DNA from: Fonsecaea monophora
Taxonomy: Eukaryota > Ascomycota > Eurotiomycetes > Chaetothyriales > Herpotrichiellaceae
Assembly: GCF_001642475.1 (NCBI RefSeq)
Contig: NW_019173988.1
Location: 124,001 to 188,000 of the forward strand
Length of the DNA: 64,000 nt
Reading direction: 5' to 3'
Under the pieces are notes generated by a model that saw only the letters and a program-made list of their open reading frames with translations, was not told the DNA's origin and ran no database searches. Shown here in pieces: positions 22,983 through 33,497 of this stretch. How positions within the stretch are numbered: position 1 is the first letter of the stretch; every line of letters starts with the position of its first letter. The translations under genes and the position numbers were made by a program.

Positions 22983-23964
22983 CCTGCTTTGTGTTTTGGA
23001 CTTTGTTTCTGGACTTTGGTTTCTTATTTGGTTAGTCTAGTCTGGTTTCGTGGTCTTTGTAATCCAGATCGAAATTCAATCCTATATCTGAGATCCGGTA
23101 TCTGAAGACTTGCGATTTATGTGGTGATTTGTGATACCCTTACGATGCTCTTTTAAGGCATATATATATATTCCTACAACACGCTTGGGAGTTTTTTGTA
23201 CAACTTGTACCTGAGAAAAGAAGAAGTTGATACCCTCGGGTGTTTCGACCGCGTTAGAGCCGAGAAGGGGGGGGGGGCAATATACTCTCCAATTTACTTT
23301 CTGTATATCTTACTTACAACATATGTCTCTACAAGCTGTGTAACGTGTACCGTTCACGATGAAGTGTCTTTTGGCCCATCAATTGCCTGTTGAGATGTCG
23401 GTACATAATACTTGTACATTCGATCCAAAAGAGGAAGCCGTCATTATGTATTATTATTCATTCTCCGCAAGGCTCGCATCCTCTCCTCTCCTCCCCTATA
23501 TCCGCTCGGCCTTCCCCCCTTCTCACCCCCCGCTCCGCTCCACCTCCATCCACCTCCCACCGTTGATCCTCTTCCCTTAAAATCCTCGTACTCGTAGGCG
23601 GTTCGATTCGCATAAAGCATGAATATGTATACAAGTATGCATAGCTTTCGCCCTCTCGGTGGGGACTCTAGGGGCCCAAGAGACCAGGGCCCAAAACATA
23701 GTTTGTGCATGTGTGTGCGTGTGCGAGAGAGTGTGAGAAAAGAAGTAGTGCATGTACCGAGTAGTGTGTGTGTAATGTGTCTCCTGAAACGCCACAGCCT
23801 CGTGGGATTTTGTGGGGCCTTTTACCATACGACTGAATCGTTTTCTGACCGGCGGCAAGCCAAAAACCCAGTAATCGAGGAGGATTTGGTCTGTGCTAAA
23901 CGCGACAATTATTCCTCCGGAAAAAGTAAAGAATGACGGATCGATTGATCGATCGGAGGAAAGA

Positions 23965-23986
23965 AGATCAGATCAGATCAGATCAG
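23965..23986. repeat. GATCA pentanucleotide repeat
   Basis: Four tandem GATCA units, preceded by overlapping GATCGATC motifs from 23938. Intergenic. Confidence 0.85.
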
Positions 23987-24256
23987 CAGGAACATGGAGG
24001 AGGGATGGCGAGCGAGCGAGCATATATATACTCAATTCATAGGCGGGGAATTTGAGGACATGTACATACATGTCTGCTGGGATCCACATACTTCCGACGC
24101 AGGGGAGGAAGTTGCTTTTGAGCACAAGACAAGAAATACACACACACAAGTCCAGGCCGGTGATAAGAATTCTCGGGTCTCACAGTTCCGCTGCGAGTAT
24201 GTAGACCATTTCCTCTCTAGATTCATCACCTGGTACCAGCAAAGTCCATAGTCACT

Positions 24257-24283
24257 CCCCCCCCCCCCCCCTCCCCCCCTCCC
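24257..24283. repeat. Poly-C tract
   Basis: Fifteen consecutive C, one T, seven C, one T, then three more C. Read-through errors and length differences between isolates are likely here. Confidence 0.9.
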
Positions 24284-24484
24284 AGGAATAGTGGTATGGC
24301 TGATGGCGGAGAAAAACGCCAGTTGTCAAGGTATTACCTTCAAGGCACAATGTATATCCAGACAATGGAGCCGGGCTGATGAGTTTGCCATAACCCCCCC
24401 CTTGCAGACTGGATGTCTATCCGTCTCAACCCGCCCGTCCTAACAGCCCCCAACACTGATGTACTTCCAAAGGCCATCTAGCTG

Positions 24485-24805
24485 TCACAGCTCCGACCGC
24501 TTCCACTTCATGTTCTGCGCCTTCTCTATGACCTTGTAAAACTCCGTCTCTTTCAAATCCTGGCCCGTGTATTTCTGGTAATTCTCGGCCGCGACGGCCA
24601 CGGCCTGCTCATGTTTCCAAACAAGCACCCCGGCCGCGAGCACCAGCAACACCAACAGGACGAGGGTGGTCGATGACAAAAACGGCCGCCGGCGAGGGTG
24701 GAAGGGGACTTTCTCGCCCGTGTATGCGCCGTCGGGGGATTTGGGGAACCATTCTTCGGTCTGTGCGCGCTTCACGTTGGGGTTGATGCGGTTGATCTTG
24801 GACAT
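24485..24805 (-). CDS. Small single-pass membrane protein, unrecognised
   Basis: A 106-residue protein from one exon. The first 45 residues are basic and polar (MSKINRINPNVKRAQTEEWF, ending in a HPRRRP cluster). One strong hydrophobic helix follows (TTLVLLVLLVLAAGVLVW, about 48-65), then a charged tail ending KWKRSEL. The basic cluster just before the helix suggests an N-in, C-out tail in an endomembrane or in mitochondria. I do not recognise a family, although the composition and codon use look like a genuine gene. The ATG at 24805 is chosen because upstream in-frame sequence is a His/Thr-rich run resembling leader. It lies 1.3 kb from the DHA1 transporter in the opposite orientation. Confidence 0.62.
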   Translation of the reverse strand: MSKINRINPNVKRAQTEEWFPKSPDGAYTGEKVPFHPRRRPFLSSTTLVLLVLLVLAAGVLVWKHEQAVAVAAENYQKYTGQDLKETEFYKVIEKAQNMKWKRSEL

Positions 24806-26106
24806 GTCGTGCGAGGGTCTTTGGATTGTGAGGAGGAGGGTTCGGTCGACCACGGGTGTGCCGGTGTGCCGGTGTGCAGGTGAGCAAGTAAGGGTATGCA
24901 AGGGTTAGACAGGCTTGCCTCAATCCAACAATCCAACAGCCAGGTTAGTCAGGACAAGGACCAACAAAATCTTGCGCGCAGACAAAAGGAAAGATGGCAC
25001 GCGAGAAAGGGGAATCGGTGGTCTGTGATAGGAGGTTTTTCCCAAGGAGTTACAACCTGTCACAACATCGGAATGTGTGTCCTCGGTCCGCAAGTGAGCA
25101 TTCAGGCAACCCAGGTACCATGTCGTCGGGATCGATATTGGGCTGACTAAGAAATCTAATATTAACATCCAGCGAAAGGCTAGGTTCAACCTGATATGTT
25201 AGACTCGGTGCGGCTGAACTTCTTGGGAAGTGGCTGTCTTGTCAAGATGCGGCCAGTGAGAGCGAAAGAAGAATGGTGCTGACACGGGGTCCAGGGGCCA
25301 TTGATGCCCACCTATCGCAGGTGAATGTAATGCGGTAAGCGGCTTGGGGTCCCGTGTGACCGGACATCTCGTTCTTGTAGGGGTTGGCATTGTGAGTCTG
25401 GGCAGTTGGTCCCTAGCGGGTACAGACATTCATGATGGTTTTATCTACAAGTGGAAGTCTGATGCTGAATATGGGCAGATTGAAGTGAACCAATGGAATC
25501 TCTGGAAGACACGAGGCTGAAACACGAGGCTGAATGACGCCAGTCAATGGTTGTCCTCAGCCTTGCCGGCCACACCAACCTTGACCACCATCACCACCAC
25601 CAACAGTTACAACTGTCCTTCCACACTCCATGTCAAACCATAGCCAGGCATCTCTCCACGGTAGCCGAGTCTTGGAACAGGCATGTCCTGGCTCAGGCAG
25701 ATGCTGGGTATGTTTCACACCTACCTGTTCCCTCCAGGACCTTCATTTACCGCTTTCGGCGACCGAAAGAACGAGGCTGGTCGACAGCATGGTCCAATGC
25801 AAAGACCAACCAGTGATAATCCTACCACATGCTGAAGTATGACATCATAACGGCAATATCTGTCAGGAACAGTGTTGGGTGTTGACCACCACATTCATCG
25901 CAATGTGTATTGACATATCGATTGTCGAAGATCGGTAGAGGTGTGGGTGGTACGAGAACATGCAAGGCCAAACGGCAATTTCAGGTGATGACGACGACAC
26001 GAACTCCGATGATCAGAATAAATATGCCAATGTCATCCCCGACTGAGAGGTGTTCGAGATGCTCTATTCAGCAATTTTGATCACATCTGGGACGAATCAA
26101 GCAGCC
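24806..26106. other. Divergent intergenic region, no gene seen
   Basis: About 1.3 kb between the small membrane protein (minus) and the DHA1 transporter (plus). Short frames carry no motif. Promoters of both neighbours are expected here. Confidence 0.45.
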
Positions 26107-28137
26107 ATGTCACAGCTTATCCACGACTCCCTCTTTGGTCGCTTGCTACGGCACTTATCCAAGGGAAAATTGCTACCGCATGAGGAGACAAAACACCCTG
26201 CTCTCCTAGAACAGTTCTCACATAACCCGCCTGCCGTGGGAAGAGAGACGTCGCCTGAAAGACCCGCTTCGGATGCGAGCACTCTTGGTCCAGGCGATGG
26301 AGAGCTATCTGAGAAAGGACGAGACCCGAATATTGTTGGGTGGTATGGGCCTGACGACCCAGAGGTGAGATATCCAGACGACAAAGCGCAATATACCACT
26401 GAGCACTGACTTGATGTCCGTTTACAGAACCCTCTCAATTGGTCACCCTTCACCAAATGCGCAATCACCTTTGAGCTGTGCTACTTGACATTTGCGGTCT
26501 ATGTGGGATCGTCCGTGTACACTGCTGGCGTCGTGGACGTTATGAAGGACTTTGGGATTGGCGAGATACCTGCAACACTTCCCCTGACCGTCTTTGTGCT
26601 CGGATTTGGACTAGGTAATGGCATCATTGATCCGTCCTATACCAAGAGTCGGCAATACCCTCCACTCCCATACTAACAGTGCGATCAGGACCGATGACCT
26701 TAGCACCCCTCAGCGAGGCACCTGCGATCGGACGGACGCCAATCTACGTTTGGACACTGCTAGCTTTCCTCCTCCTCCAAATTCCTGTCGCTTTGGCTGT
26801 CGATCTTCCCATGCTTATCGTGTTCCGGTTCATCACTGGTGTCCTAGGGTCTCCTCCCCTGGCCACCGGCGGCGCCTCCATCGCAGAGATCTTCACACCG
26901 CGGAAAAGAGGACTGGCCATCGGAATCTGGGGTGTCGCAGCCGTATGTTCTCTCCTTGCTTCCACTGTCGCTCGATCCAACATGCTAATCGATAGAAGAT
27001 CTTTGGTCCCGTCTTTGGTCCGCTTCTCGGTGGCTTTGCCGCTCAGGCGAAAGGTTGGCGATGGACAATATGGGAGCTGATGTGGATCTCCGGCCTTGCT
27101 GTCATTATGTTGTTCTTCTTCCTGCCGGAGGTCAACGCAAAGAATATCCTGTATCGACGGGCCCATCGACTGCGTCGCGTGACAGGCAATATCAAGCTCA
27201 TGAGCGAGGGTGAAATCGCCTATCAGAACGTCACGGTCAGAAAGGTGGCATATCTCACCATCATCCGTCCGTGGATCCTGACATTCACGGAGCCACTCGT
27301 CTTTCTCCTCCACACATGGGTCGCATTGATTTTCGGCCTGTTGTTCATCTGGTTCACCGCGTTCCCACTCGTCTTTGAAGGGATCTACGGATTCAACGCA
27401 GGGCAGACCGGACTGTCGTTTCTCGGACTCTTTGTTGGTGCACTCTGTTGCGTCCCACCGTTCATCTGGTACGACCGTGGCGTGCAACGGAGGATGTTTG
27501 ACGACGACGGCCACATCATGAAGCCCGAGCAGCGCCTGGTGCCGGCGATGGTCACTGCGGCCACGATCCCCATCTGTCTCTTTTGGTTTGGCTGGAGTGC
27601 TCAAAAAGATGTGCACTGGTAAATCACTCTTCCTCGGTTCTTTCTTGCGTTCTCCCTCTCTCATTTCCTGCCACATACTTGCCCCACAAACTCGCATACT
27701 AATCACTGGCAAAAAACCAGGATCGTGCCCATCATCGGGACGTGCTTCTTCGCCGTCGGCGCCCTGATCATCGTCAACTCGGTCCTGACCTACCTCCCCG
27801 ACGCGTTCCCGACCGAGATCCCCTCGGTCATGGCCGGCTCGGCGTTCATGCGCTTCTCCTTTGGCGCCGGCTTCCCCTTGTTCGCCCCGGCCATGTACCA
27901 CAACCTGGGCGTCCACTGGGCCAGCAGCCTGTTGGGCTTTCTGGGGCTGGCGTACGTGCCGATCCCGTTTCTGTTTTACTTTGTAAGTAGATCTGGTCGT
28001 CTTACAACCAACTTTTTCTTCTTATCCTCCTCCTCCTCCTCCTCCTGCTGCTTAGGCTGACTCTACTCCCTTCTGGCTGTTCGATCTAGTTTGGCGAGAG
28101 ATTCCGCAACGCCAGCAAACGGGCGCGGCACACCTAA
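26107..28137 (+). CDS. MFS multidrug transporter, DHA1 family (Flr1/Mdr1-like)
   Basis: A proton-antiport drug exporter of the plasma membrane. Six exons (26107-26364, 26428-26614, 26689-26942, 26999-27618, 27721-27982, 28090-28137) join at GT-AG sites to 542 residues. The N-terminus starts MSQLIHDSLFGRLL and is followed by a long cytosolic segment ending in DDPENPLNWS, the D.ENP.NWS motif before helix 1 in fungal Flr1/CaMdr1-type DHA1 proteins. Further features are GFGLGPMTLAPLSE, GSPPLATGGASIAEIF, RGLAIGIWG and a central loop with YRRAHRLRRVTGN. The tail FGERFRNASKRARHT is basic. An ATG at 26059 in the same frame would add 16 residues, but the start at 26107 begins the recognisable N-terminus. 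Substrates cannot be predicted. Confidence 0.92.
28025..28046. repeat. TCC trinucleotide repeat within an intron
   Basis: Seven tandem TCC units inside the last intron of the DHA1 transporter. They add to the pyrimidine-rich stretch ahead of the 3' splice site. Confidence 0.85.
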
Positions 28138-28852
28138 GTTAAGAGTTGGAGAGCTGAAGCGCTGTAGTGCTTTTGCAGAGATCCAAACGTCCCCATTCCG
28201 CAATCCCTGCCTGGGTCTGGTTCTTCCTCCCTTCTTTGCGTCGTTTCTTGGGCACATACATACATACATATATACATACATGCCTGGGGGTGGTTATTTC
28301 TCGGAGCTGTCCTCTACCGTGGATGAATCTAGGACGTCTTTTTCCCCCCGTTTTTTGCTTTTGTTAAAGAGACACGCTGAGCGGCAGCGTGAGGACAAGT
28401 ACGGTATGGCAACGTTGACATCGACGGGCTTTACAATGAGGCACGGATGCACGGATGCAGGCATGCAGGCAAGGTCTCCGCCACAGGTTGGCTTTTGGAA
28501 TCTATAGAAACGTCGATAAGAGGAACGGAAAAGAGAATGAATGAAATACAACAATGTCAACTCTTGGGATTCATCAGAGCGCACGAAAAAGAAAGAACAA
28601 AACAGGGAATAGAATAGAACACTGGGTAAGTAAGGGGGTGAAATGTAGGACCAGGACCTCTTACGAGACCTCTTACAGGACTTCAGTCGGAGCAGTTCAG
28701 ACCCGTCAGGCCTAGGCCCAGGCCCGGCCAGGCCAGGGAGGAGTCATTCATTTGTACATTCCCCCCTCTCGAGCATCGCCGTCATGTAAAAAATGCCACT
28801 TTTTGTTTAGTTATATAACTCCATTACCGCAGGTATCGCCAATCAAATCAGA
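28138..28852. other. Convergent intergenic region, no gene seen
   Basis: Between the 3' ends of the DHA1 transporter and LSG1. It holds an ACATACATA-type microsatellite at 28253-28282 and otherwise nothing I can support. Confidence 0.5.
28253..28282. repeat. ACAT-type microsatellite
   Basis: Tandem ACAT units interrupted by a TATATA step over about 30 bases, intergenic. Confidence 0.85.
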
Positions 28853-30922
28853 TTAGTCGTCTTCCTCCCCGGCTCGCACGGTCCTGGCTTTCCTCCGCGC
28901 GCCCTTGAAGTGCTTCTTGCTACTGCTCATCCGCAGTTCTGCCGGGTCGACGTCCTTCTCCAGCGCCGCCATCGTCTTGGCCTTGCGACCCGTCAGCTGC
29001 TTCGTCTGCTGTAACTGCTGCCTTCCCTGCTCCGTGTACTGGTGGTTGAAGGGCATGTTGAGGTGTCCCGCGTTGCCGGAACCCGGACCGAAAAACCCCT
29101 TGTCGAGCCGTTTCGCTCGGGTCCCTTTCTCCACGGGGGCGGGTGCACGCTGCTGCGACGACGACGAGGTCGATGCCGCTTCCGCGTCGCCGTCGGCGAG
29201 GCCAGATTCTTCAGAGTGCGCGATCAACCACGCCTGTCTCTTGGCAGGCAGATGCGCAAAGTCGTATAGTTTCTCGTTGAATTCCCTCCCGTAGGCCTCC
29301 ACGTCCGTGTCTGGGTCGCCCGATGGTGGAGGATGGCAATACAGCAATTTCCCATTCACATAATCCTTCAAGATATATCTCGCCGCGCGTGACTCGTCCG
29401 GTTGACTTCCTGGTCCTGTCGTGGCAAATCCCCTCGCGCGAGCATACGCTCTCAGCATTTCTGATGCGGTGGGGATTCCCGTGCCACCTTCCTCCACTGG
29501 TCGCGTGTTGATTTTCATGCCGTAGACATTTTCAAGAAATGTTTGCGGGATGCGCTGTGCAACGAGGCCGGTAGGTCCGGTGTATTCTCTCAACTGATCG
29601 ATCGGCAACACGCCGCTGCAGACCAACTCGGCTTTTGTGGTGGCAAAGTTTGGAAACACTAAACCGGGACAGTCGCAAAGGATCACGCGGTCTGAAAGGT
29701 GGATGGTCTGGAAGTGTTTTGTCTTGCCAGGAGTGGAGGAGACTGACACCTTTTTCGAGCCGAGGAGAGCATTGATGGTGGAGGACTTTCCGACGTTTGG
29801 ATAACCAACCAGCCCAATCGTAGTTTTTCGGTCGGTAGTGGCATCTTCGGGGATGTTCTCGAGGAAGAGGGATTCGAGCTCGTCGACAGTGAGGATCTGA
29901 GTGTCAGGCTGTGCTGACGTGTGACCTCTGGACTGTGATCCAACATCGCCAACTTCAGGTTGCGACTCTTCACTTTCAGAGTCTTCATCCGCCTCCTCTT
30001 CGTCAGTCCATTCTTCCCCCTCTTCCTCCTTCAGGTTGAGATCTTGAACATTCTTGACCATTGTCTTTTCCGGCAAGTTGCGATCAATCTGTTGCTGAAT
30101 CTGCCGGGCATCGAGCTCCTCTAGCGCATCTCGTCCCTCGTTCATCTCTTTGGCCAGATGAGCAGAGAAGAACTTGTAGTTGATACCTTGCGCGTGGAAA
30201 TACTCGGCCCATGCCCTTCTTTGCTCTTCAGTCATCATGTCTGCCTTGTTGACCAGCAACAAGTTCCTCTTCTTCGGATCGACCTCTTGGACATATTTCT
30301 CCAGGTCTTCACTTCGGAATAGAAGTGGGTTCCGCGCATCCACAATCTGCACCACTAAATCGGACCGCTCGATCACACGCCACAGTTGTCGCCATACTTC
30401 AATGTTCCTCTCGAACGGTGTCATCAGCAAGTCGTCGTTCTCTTGAAGTTCGGCAAGGCCCCGTCTCCATTCCAGCAGGCTTGCTCTCTCCTGTTCGTCC
30501 AACTGCTGGGGCGTGGTTGTCTCGTCCCATTTCGGCCGCCTGGGTACTGTCAACCTTCCCCGGTTCTGAGCATGTTTCCTCCTCGCACCCCTCTCCTCCG
30601 CTGCGCTCAAAAGGTATGGATTTCGTTGGTCCGAGTGGATTATCTTGACATTGTTCATCTTCTCCGCAGTAAAGTCGGTGCCAGCCAATTCGGCCGTGGA
30701 AAGAAATTCGTCCAGGGCGCCCTGTTCGGTGACGCTGCGCATCTTCACCCACGATGCTTCCTTTGCGGCATTCGTTACGTATGTTTGGCCTGTTGTGTGA
30801 TCCGTCCTAACGACTCCATTTTGAGACACCTTCTTGCGATCTGAACCTTTGCCTCGTCCGAAACGGTCGTTCATGAGGCTATTGCCCAGCCCCACGCTGT
30901 TCTTGCTCTTTGGGAGAACCAT
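28853..30922 (-). CDS. LSG1: Large-subunit GTPase 1 (60S export/maturation factor)
   Basis: A 689-residue cytoplasmic GTPase that triggers release of the export adaptor Nmd3 from pre-60S ribosomes. One exon. The G motifs are circularly permuted, as in the YlqF/YawG family: NKAD (G4) near residue 225 comes before GYPNVGKSST (G1) near 371 and DCPG (G3) near 417. DARNPLLFRSEDLEKY upstream of G4 is typical of this family. An acidic insert (EEEGEEWTDEEEADEDSESE) sits between G4 and G1. The C-terminus is basic and includes KGFFGPGSGNAGHLNMPFNH and a Lys/Arg-rich end, as in Lsg1. Its start is 300 bases from LTV1, which is transcribed the other way. Confidence 0.96.
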   Translation of the reverse strand: MVLPKSKNSVGLGNSLMNDRFGRGKGSDRKKVSQNGVVRTDHTTGQTYVTNAAKEASWVKMRSVTEQGALDEFLSTAELAGTDFTAEKMNNVKIIHSDQRNPYLLSAAEERGARRKHAQNRGRLTVPRRPKWDETTTPQQLDEQERASLLEWRRGLAELQENDDLLMTPFERNIEVWRQLWRVIERSDLVVQIVDARNPLLFRSEDLEKYVQEVDPKKRNLLLVNKADMMTEEQRRAWAEYFHAQGINYKFFSAHLAKEMNEGRDALEELDARQIQQQIDRNLPEKTMVKNVQDLNLKEEEGEEWTDEEEADEDSESEESQPEVGDVGSQSRGHTSAQPDTQILTVDELESLFLENIPEDATTDRKTTIGLVGYPNVGKSSTINALLGSKKVSVSSTPGKTKHFQTIHLSDRVILCDCPGLVFPNFATTKAELVCSGVLPIDQLREYTGPTGLVAQRIPQTFLENVYGMKINTRPVEEGGTGIPTASEMLRAYARARGFATTGPGSQPDESRAARYILKDYVNGKLLYCHPPPSGDPDTDVEAYGREFNEKLYDFAHLPAKRQAWLIAHSEESGLADGDAEAASTSSSSQQRAPAPVEKGTRAKRLDKGFFGPGSGNAGHLNMPFNHQYTEQGRQQLQQTKQLTGRKAKTMAALEKDVDPAELRMSSSKKHFKGARRKARTVRAGEEDD

Positions 30923-31222
30923 TTTGTCGACAAGAGGTTTTCTTCGAAGAACAGAGCGAGAGATTGGGTAGGATGTTGCGAATGAAAGTGAGGTCGCGAG
31001 ACCTCGTGTAGGTGGAGGGGTGGTGAATGGAAAATTGAATGGATGCGGAGGGACGTCATATGTACAGTAATTAATGAATGGATGCGCTGGCTGTGGCCAA
31101 AATTTCTAAGAAAATTAGATTTCCGCAGGCACTTCACCACCCCCCACCAAAGTCGACCGACACAGACATCACAGACACCACACTCGCTTACCAAATTCGT
31201 GTCCTGGGATAGCAAAACAAAG
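30923..31222. promoter_or_regulatory. Shared promoter region of LSG1 and LTV1
   Basis: Exactly 300 bases separate the two start codons, so both promoters must overlap here. The core AAAATTT at 31099-31105 resembles the RRPE element of yeast ribosome-biogenesis genes, and ACGTCA at 31053-31058 resembles a CRE/ATF site. Both are sequence matches only. Common control of a 60S and a 40S assembly factor is a reasonable inference. Confidence 0.5.
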
Positions 31223-32696
31223 ATGCCTCGAAAGCGCTGGATGTAGGTTTCGTACCCTTCCTTGCGATAGACCTGGAGACTGACAAAAGCACAGCGACAA
31301 GAACAACGCACAAACCTTTCAGTTACTCTACCGCCCACAAACCGACCCAGCCCTACACAATGAAGCCGCTGGCGAGCGGGCACTATACCAGGTCTCTGGG
31401 CCTGGCGCTTCATCCTCCTACAAGCCTGAGTTCAAGGAAGGACTACACTTGACCGATTTGGAAAATGACCTGGACTTTGAGGACATGCGGGAAAATGAGG
31501 GCGAGGCTGCACAGTACGGGATCTACTATGATGACACCAGTTATGACTACATGCAGCACTTGCGAGATATTGGGGAAGGGGAAGGGGACTCACATTTTGT
31601 GGAGTCGGTGCCTGTGAGAATCCAGGGCAAGGGCAAAGGCAAAGCGAAGTCGATGAAACTGGAAGATGCACTGCGAGAGTTGTCGGTCGACGATGGTCAA
31701 AGTGTGGCAGGGAGTGACATGTATTCAACATTCTCAACGTCGACGAGGCCAAGGACGTACCAGAACCAGCAGGATGTCCCGGACGAGATCGCGGGGTTTC
31801 AACCCGACATGGACCCGAGACTGAGGGAGGTGTTGGAGGCATTGGACGACGATGCTTATGTGGATGACAAGGACGAGGAAGATATCTTTGCTGCCCTTGC
31901 GAAAGATGGTCGCAATGGGGAGCTTGAATTGGAGGAATTCGAGGCCAACTATCCCGAGGACGATGATGAGGGTTGGGAGTCAGATGTCACCGAAAAGGCA
32001 CCAGAGCAGCCGTCTGAAGTGAAATTAACACCAACGGTTCAGGTGTCAGAAGACGGACACCGTGTGAATGAATTGCCCGCTCCGGACGCAGAGGCGGCTG
32101 CAGCAGAAGACGGAGACTGGTTGCGAGATTTTGCCAAATTCAAACGGGATAATGCACGAAAAGCGCCGCCCAAGGCCGCCGAATCAATCATTGCTGCCTC
32201 CGCCATCCAGGACAGAGCACCGTCCTTATATACCCTGAACGGGACTCCTCTACGGCAGAAGAAGCGCAAAGGTGCTTTGACCAACCCCAGCGCCTATTCC
32301 ATGACGTCTTCCTCTCTCGCGCGGACCTCTGGCCAGCAACTGCTCGACGCCCGATTTGACCAGGTGGAAAAGATGTATTCGCTGGAGGAGGGCGACGAGT
32401 TCGATGACATGGATGGTGGAATGTCGTTGGCCTCGGGGATGACTGGCCGGTCCAAAATGTCACAGCTGTCCACCACCAGCTTTGCAGATGAAGGCGCTGT
32501 GCGAGAGGATTTCGACAGCATGATGGATGGCTTCCTTGGTGATTGGAACAAAGCAAACCCCGGCGGAGGGAAACGAAAGGGTGCCAAAGGCAAACGTGGG
32601 AAGAACGGGAATGAAAAGTACGGCCTCCAACAGCTAGATGAAGTCCGGGCAGAACTGGGGCCTGCAAGGATATACCAACGGACAACGAGGGCATGA
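31223..32696 (+). CDS. LTV1: Low-temperature-viability protein, 40S assembly factor
   Basis: Ltv1 is an assembly and export factor of the 40S subunit that holds uS3 until late maturation. Two exons: a 20-base first exon (31223-31242) and 31295-32696, joined by a 52-base GT-AG intron. Joining restores the conserved N-terminus MPRKRWIDKNNAQTFQLLYR and then QTDPALHNEAAGERALYQV, found in Ltv1 proteins. Total 473 residues. The body is acidic (DLENDLDFEDMRENEGEAAQ, EANYPEDDDEGW), with a Ser-rich segment (SQLSTTSFADEG) and a basic end (KRKGAKGKRGKNGN). The phosphorylated Ser cluster recognised by casein kinase 1 in yeast is not identified with certainty. Without the tiny first exon the gene would appear to lack its start. 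Confidence 0.95.
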
Positions 32697-32898
32697 AAGA
32701 TAAACAAATGGCGCTGGAAATGGCTTTTAATGTGGCGCATCATCAGAGATACCCCGTCTTCCAATGATAGACAAACGTTTTCTTCTTATTGGGTAACCCG
32801 CAAACTCCTCATGGATGCATCTGTACAGTGACTCGAAGGTGTAGTAGCATCAGCCGGGCTTATATGTCTGATTTAAACTCTGCTCATTCTCAAATGCC

Positions 32899-33497
32899 TC
32901 AACCTGCCGACGGGGTTGCACCCTCTCGGGGTTTTGCAACGGGATCCCATGCACTGTACTTCGGTTTGGTCCTGTATCTCAAGTCAATTGACAGTTTCAA
33001 CTGGGGGTATCTGGCAGGTTTTCGCGCACGTAGAATATGGACGATAAGCTCCTCTGCTCTGAGTCAAGTTGATCTTGGGCTCCTTGCTCTCCCATGGCCG
33101 CAAACCAATCTGCATGATCTTGTCTTCGACGGGTGGCTTATCCACCAAGTAGCTCATCCAGGCATGCCAGCCCGGGTCGATCTGGCTTGCATCAAGCTCG
33201 CTGTCCTTGTAGTCGACCTGCAAGCTCTTTAGTCTTTGACGGCACAACCACCTTCACAGCTCCATACCCATCGTGTCCGCAAGGGCAGCTCTTCCACCAA
33301 GTTCTCGTAGTATTTGTTGCCATATCTATCCATTCCAATGAACGTCCCAGCTTTTGTGTCGCCCTAAAACCCAGTCAGAACCCACCATCGAGTTGTTTTT
33401 GCAAATGACCATGACGTACGATGTAGTGCAACTGGTGGCCATAGTCGCGGAGGCCAACCCGCCAGAGGTTGCGGAGGGTACGGGTGATGGTGGACAT
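32899..33497 (-). CDS. NDUFA12: NADH:ubiquinone oxidoreductase accessory subunit NDUFA12 (B17.2)
   Basis: Accessory subunit of mitochondrial complex I, on the matrix side where the peripheral arm meets the membrane arm. Four exons (33420-33497, 33268-33363, 33030-33217, 32899-32971) join at GT-AG sites to 144 residues. Conserved blocks appear in order: RVGLRDYGHQLHYIGDTKAG, GMDRYGNKYYEN, LPLRTRWVDY, DPGWHAWMSYLVDKPP and a C-terminal YSAWDPVAKP. The last intron (32972-33029) must be removed to reach the tail; without it the protein would end in an unrelated run. Introns of 58-56-50 bases are typical of the window. It lies 202 bases from the LTV1 stop, in convergent orientation. Confidence 0.95.

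Larger units (their letters stand above)
22983..24484. other. Intergenic with homopolymer and short tandem repeats
   Basis: About 1.5 kb upstream of the hydrolase with no convincing gene. It holds an 11-base G run (23267-23277), a pyrimidine-rich block at 23480-23570, GATCA repeats (23965-23986), a short CA run near 24139 and a long C run (24257-24283). Confidence 0.5.

Noticed and set aside
22089..23105. 338-codon plus-strand open frame
   Set aside because: Antisense shadow of the GC-rich hydrolase gene. Its composition is Arg/Val/Asp-heavy with no recognisable domain.
23598..23640. Sequence resembling a tRNA T-loop (GGTTCGATTC)
   Set aside because: The flanking bases do not form a T-arm, and no matching anticodon or acceptor arms could be found.
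26744..27916. 390-codon minus-strand open frame
   Set aside because: It crosses exons and introns of the DHA1 transporter on the opposite strand and has no domain. The sense gene has clear motifs and splice sites.
20318..28137. A secondary-metabolite gene cluster around the two transporters and the hydrolase
   Set aside because: No backbone enzyme or pathway-specific transcription factor is present, and gene spacing is wide. Proximity alone is weak evidence.
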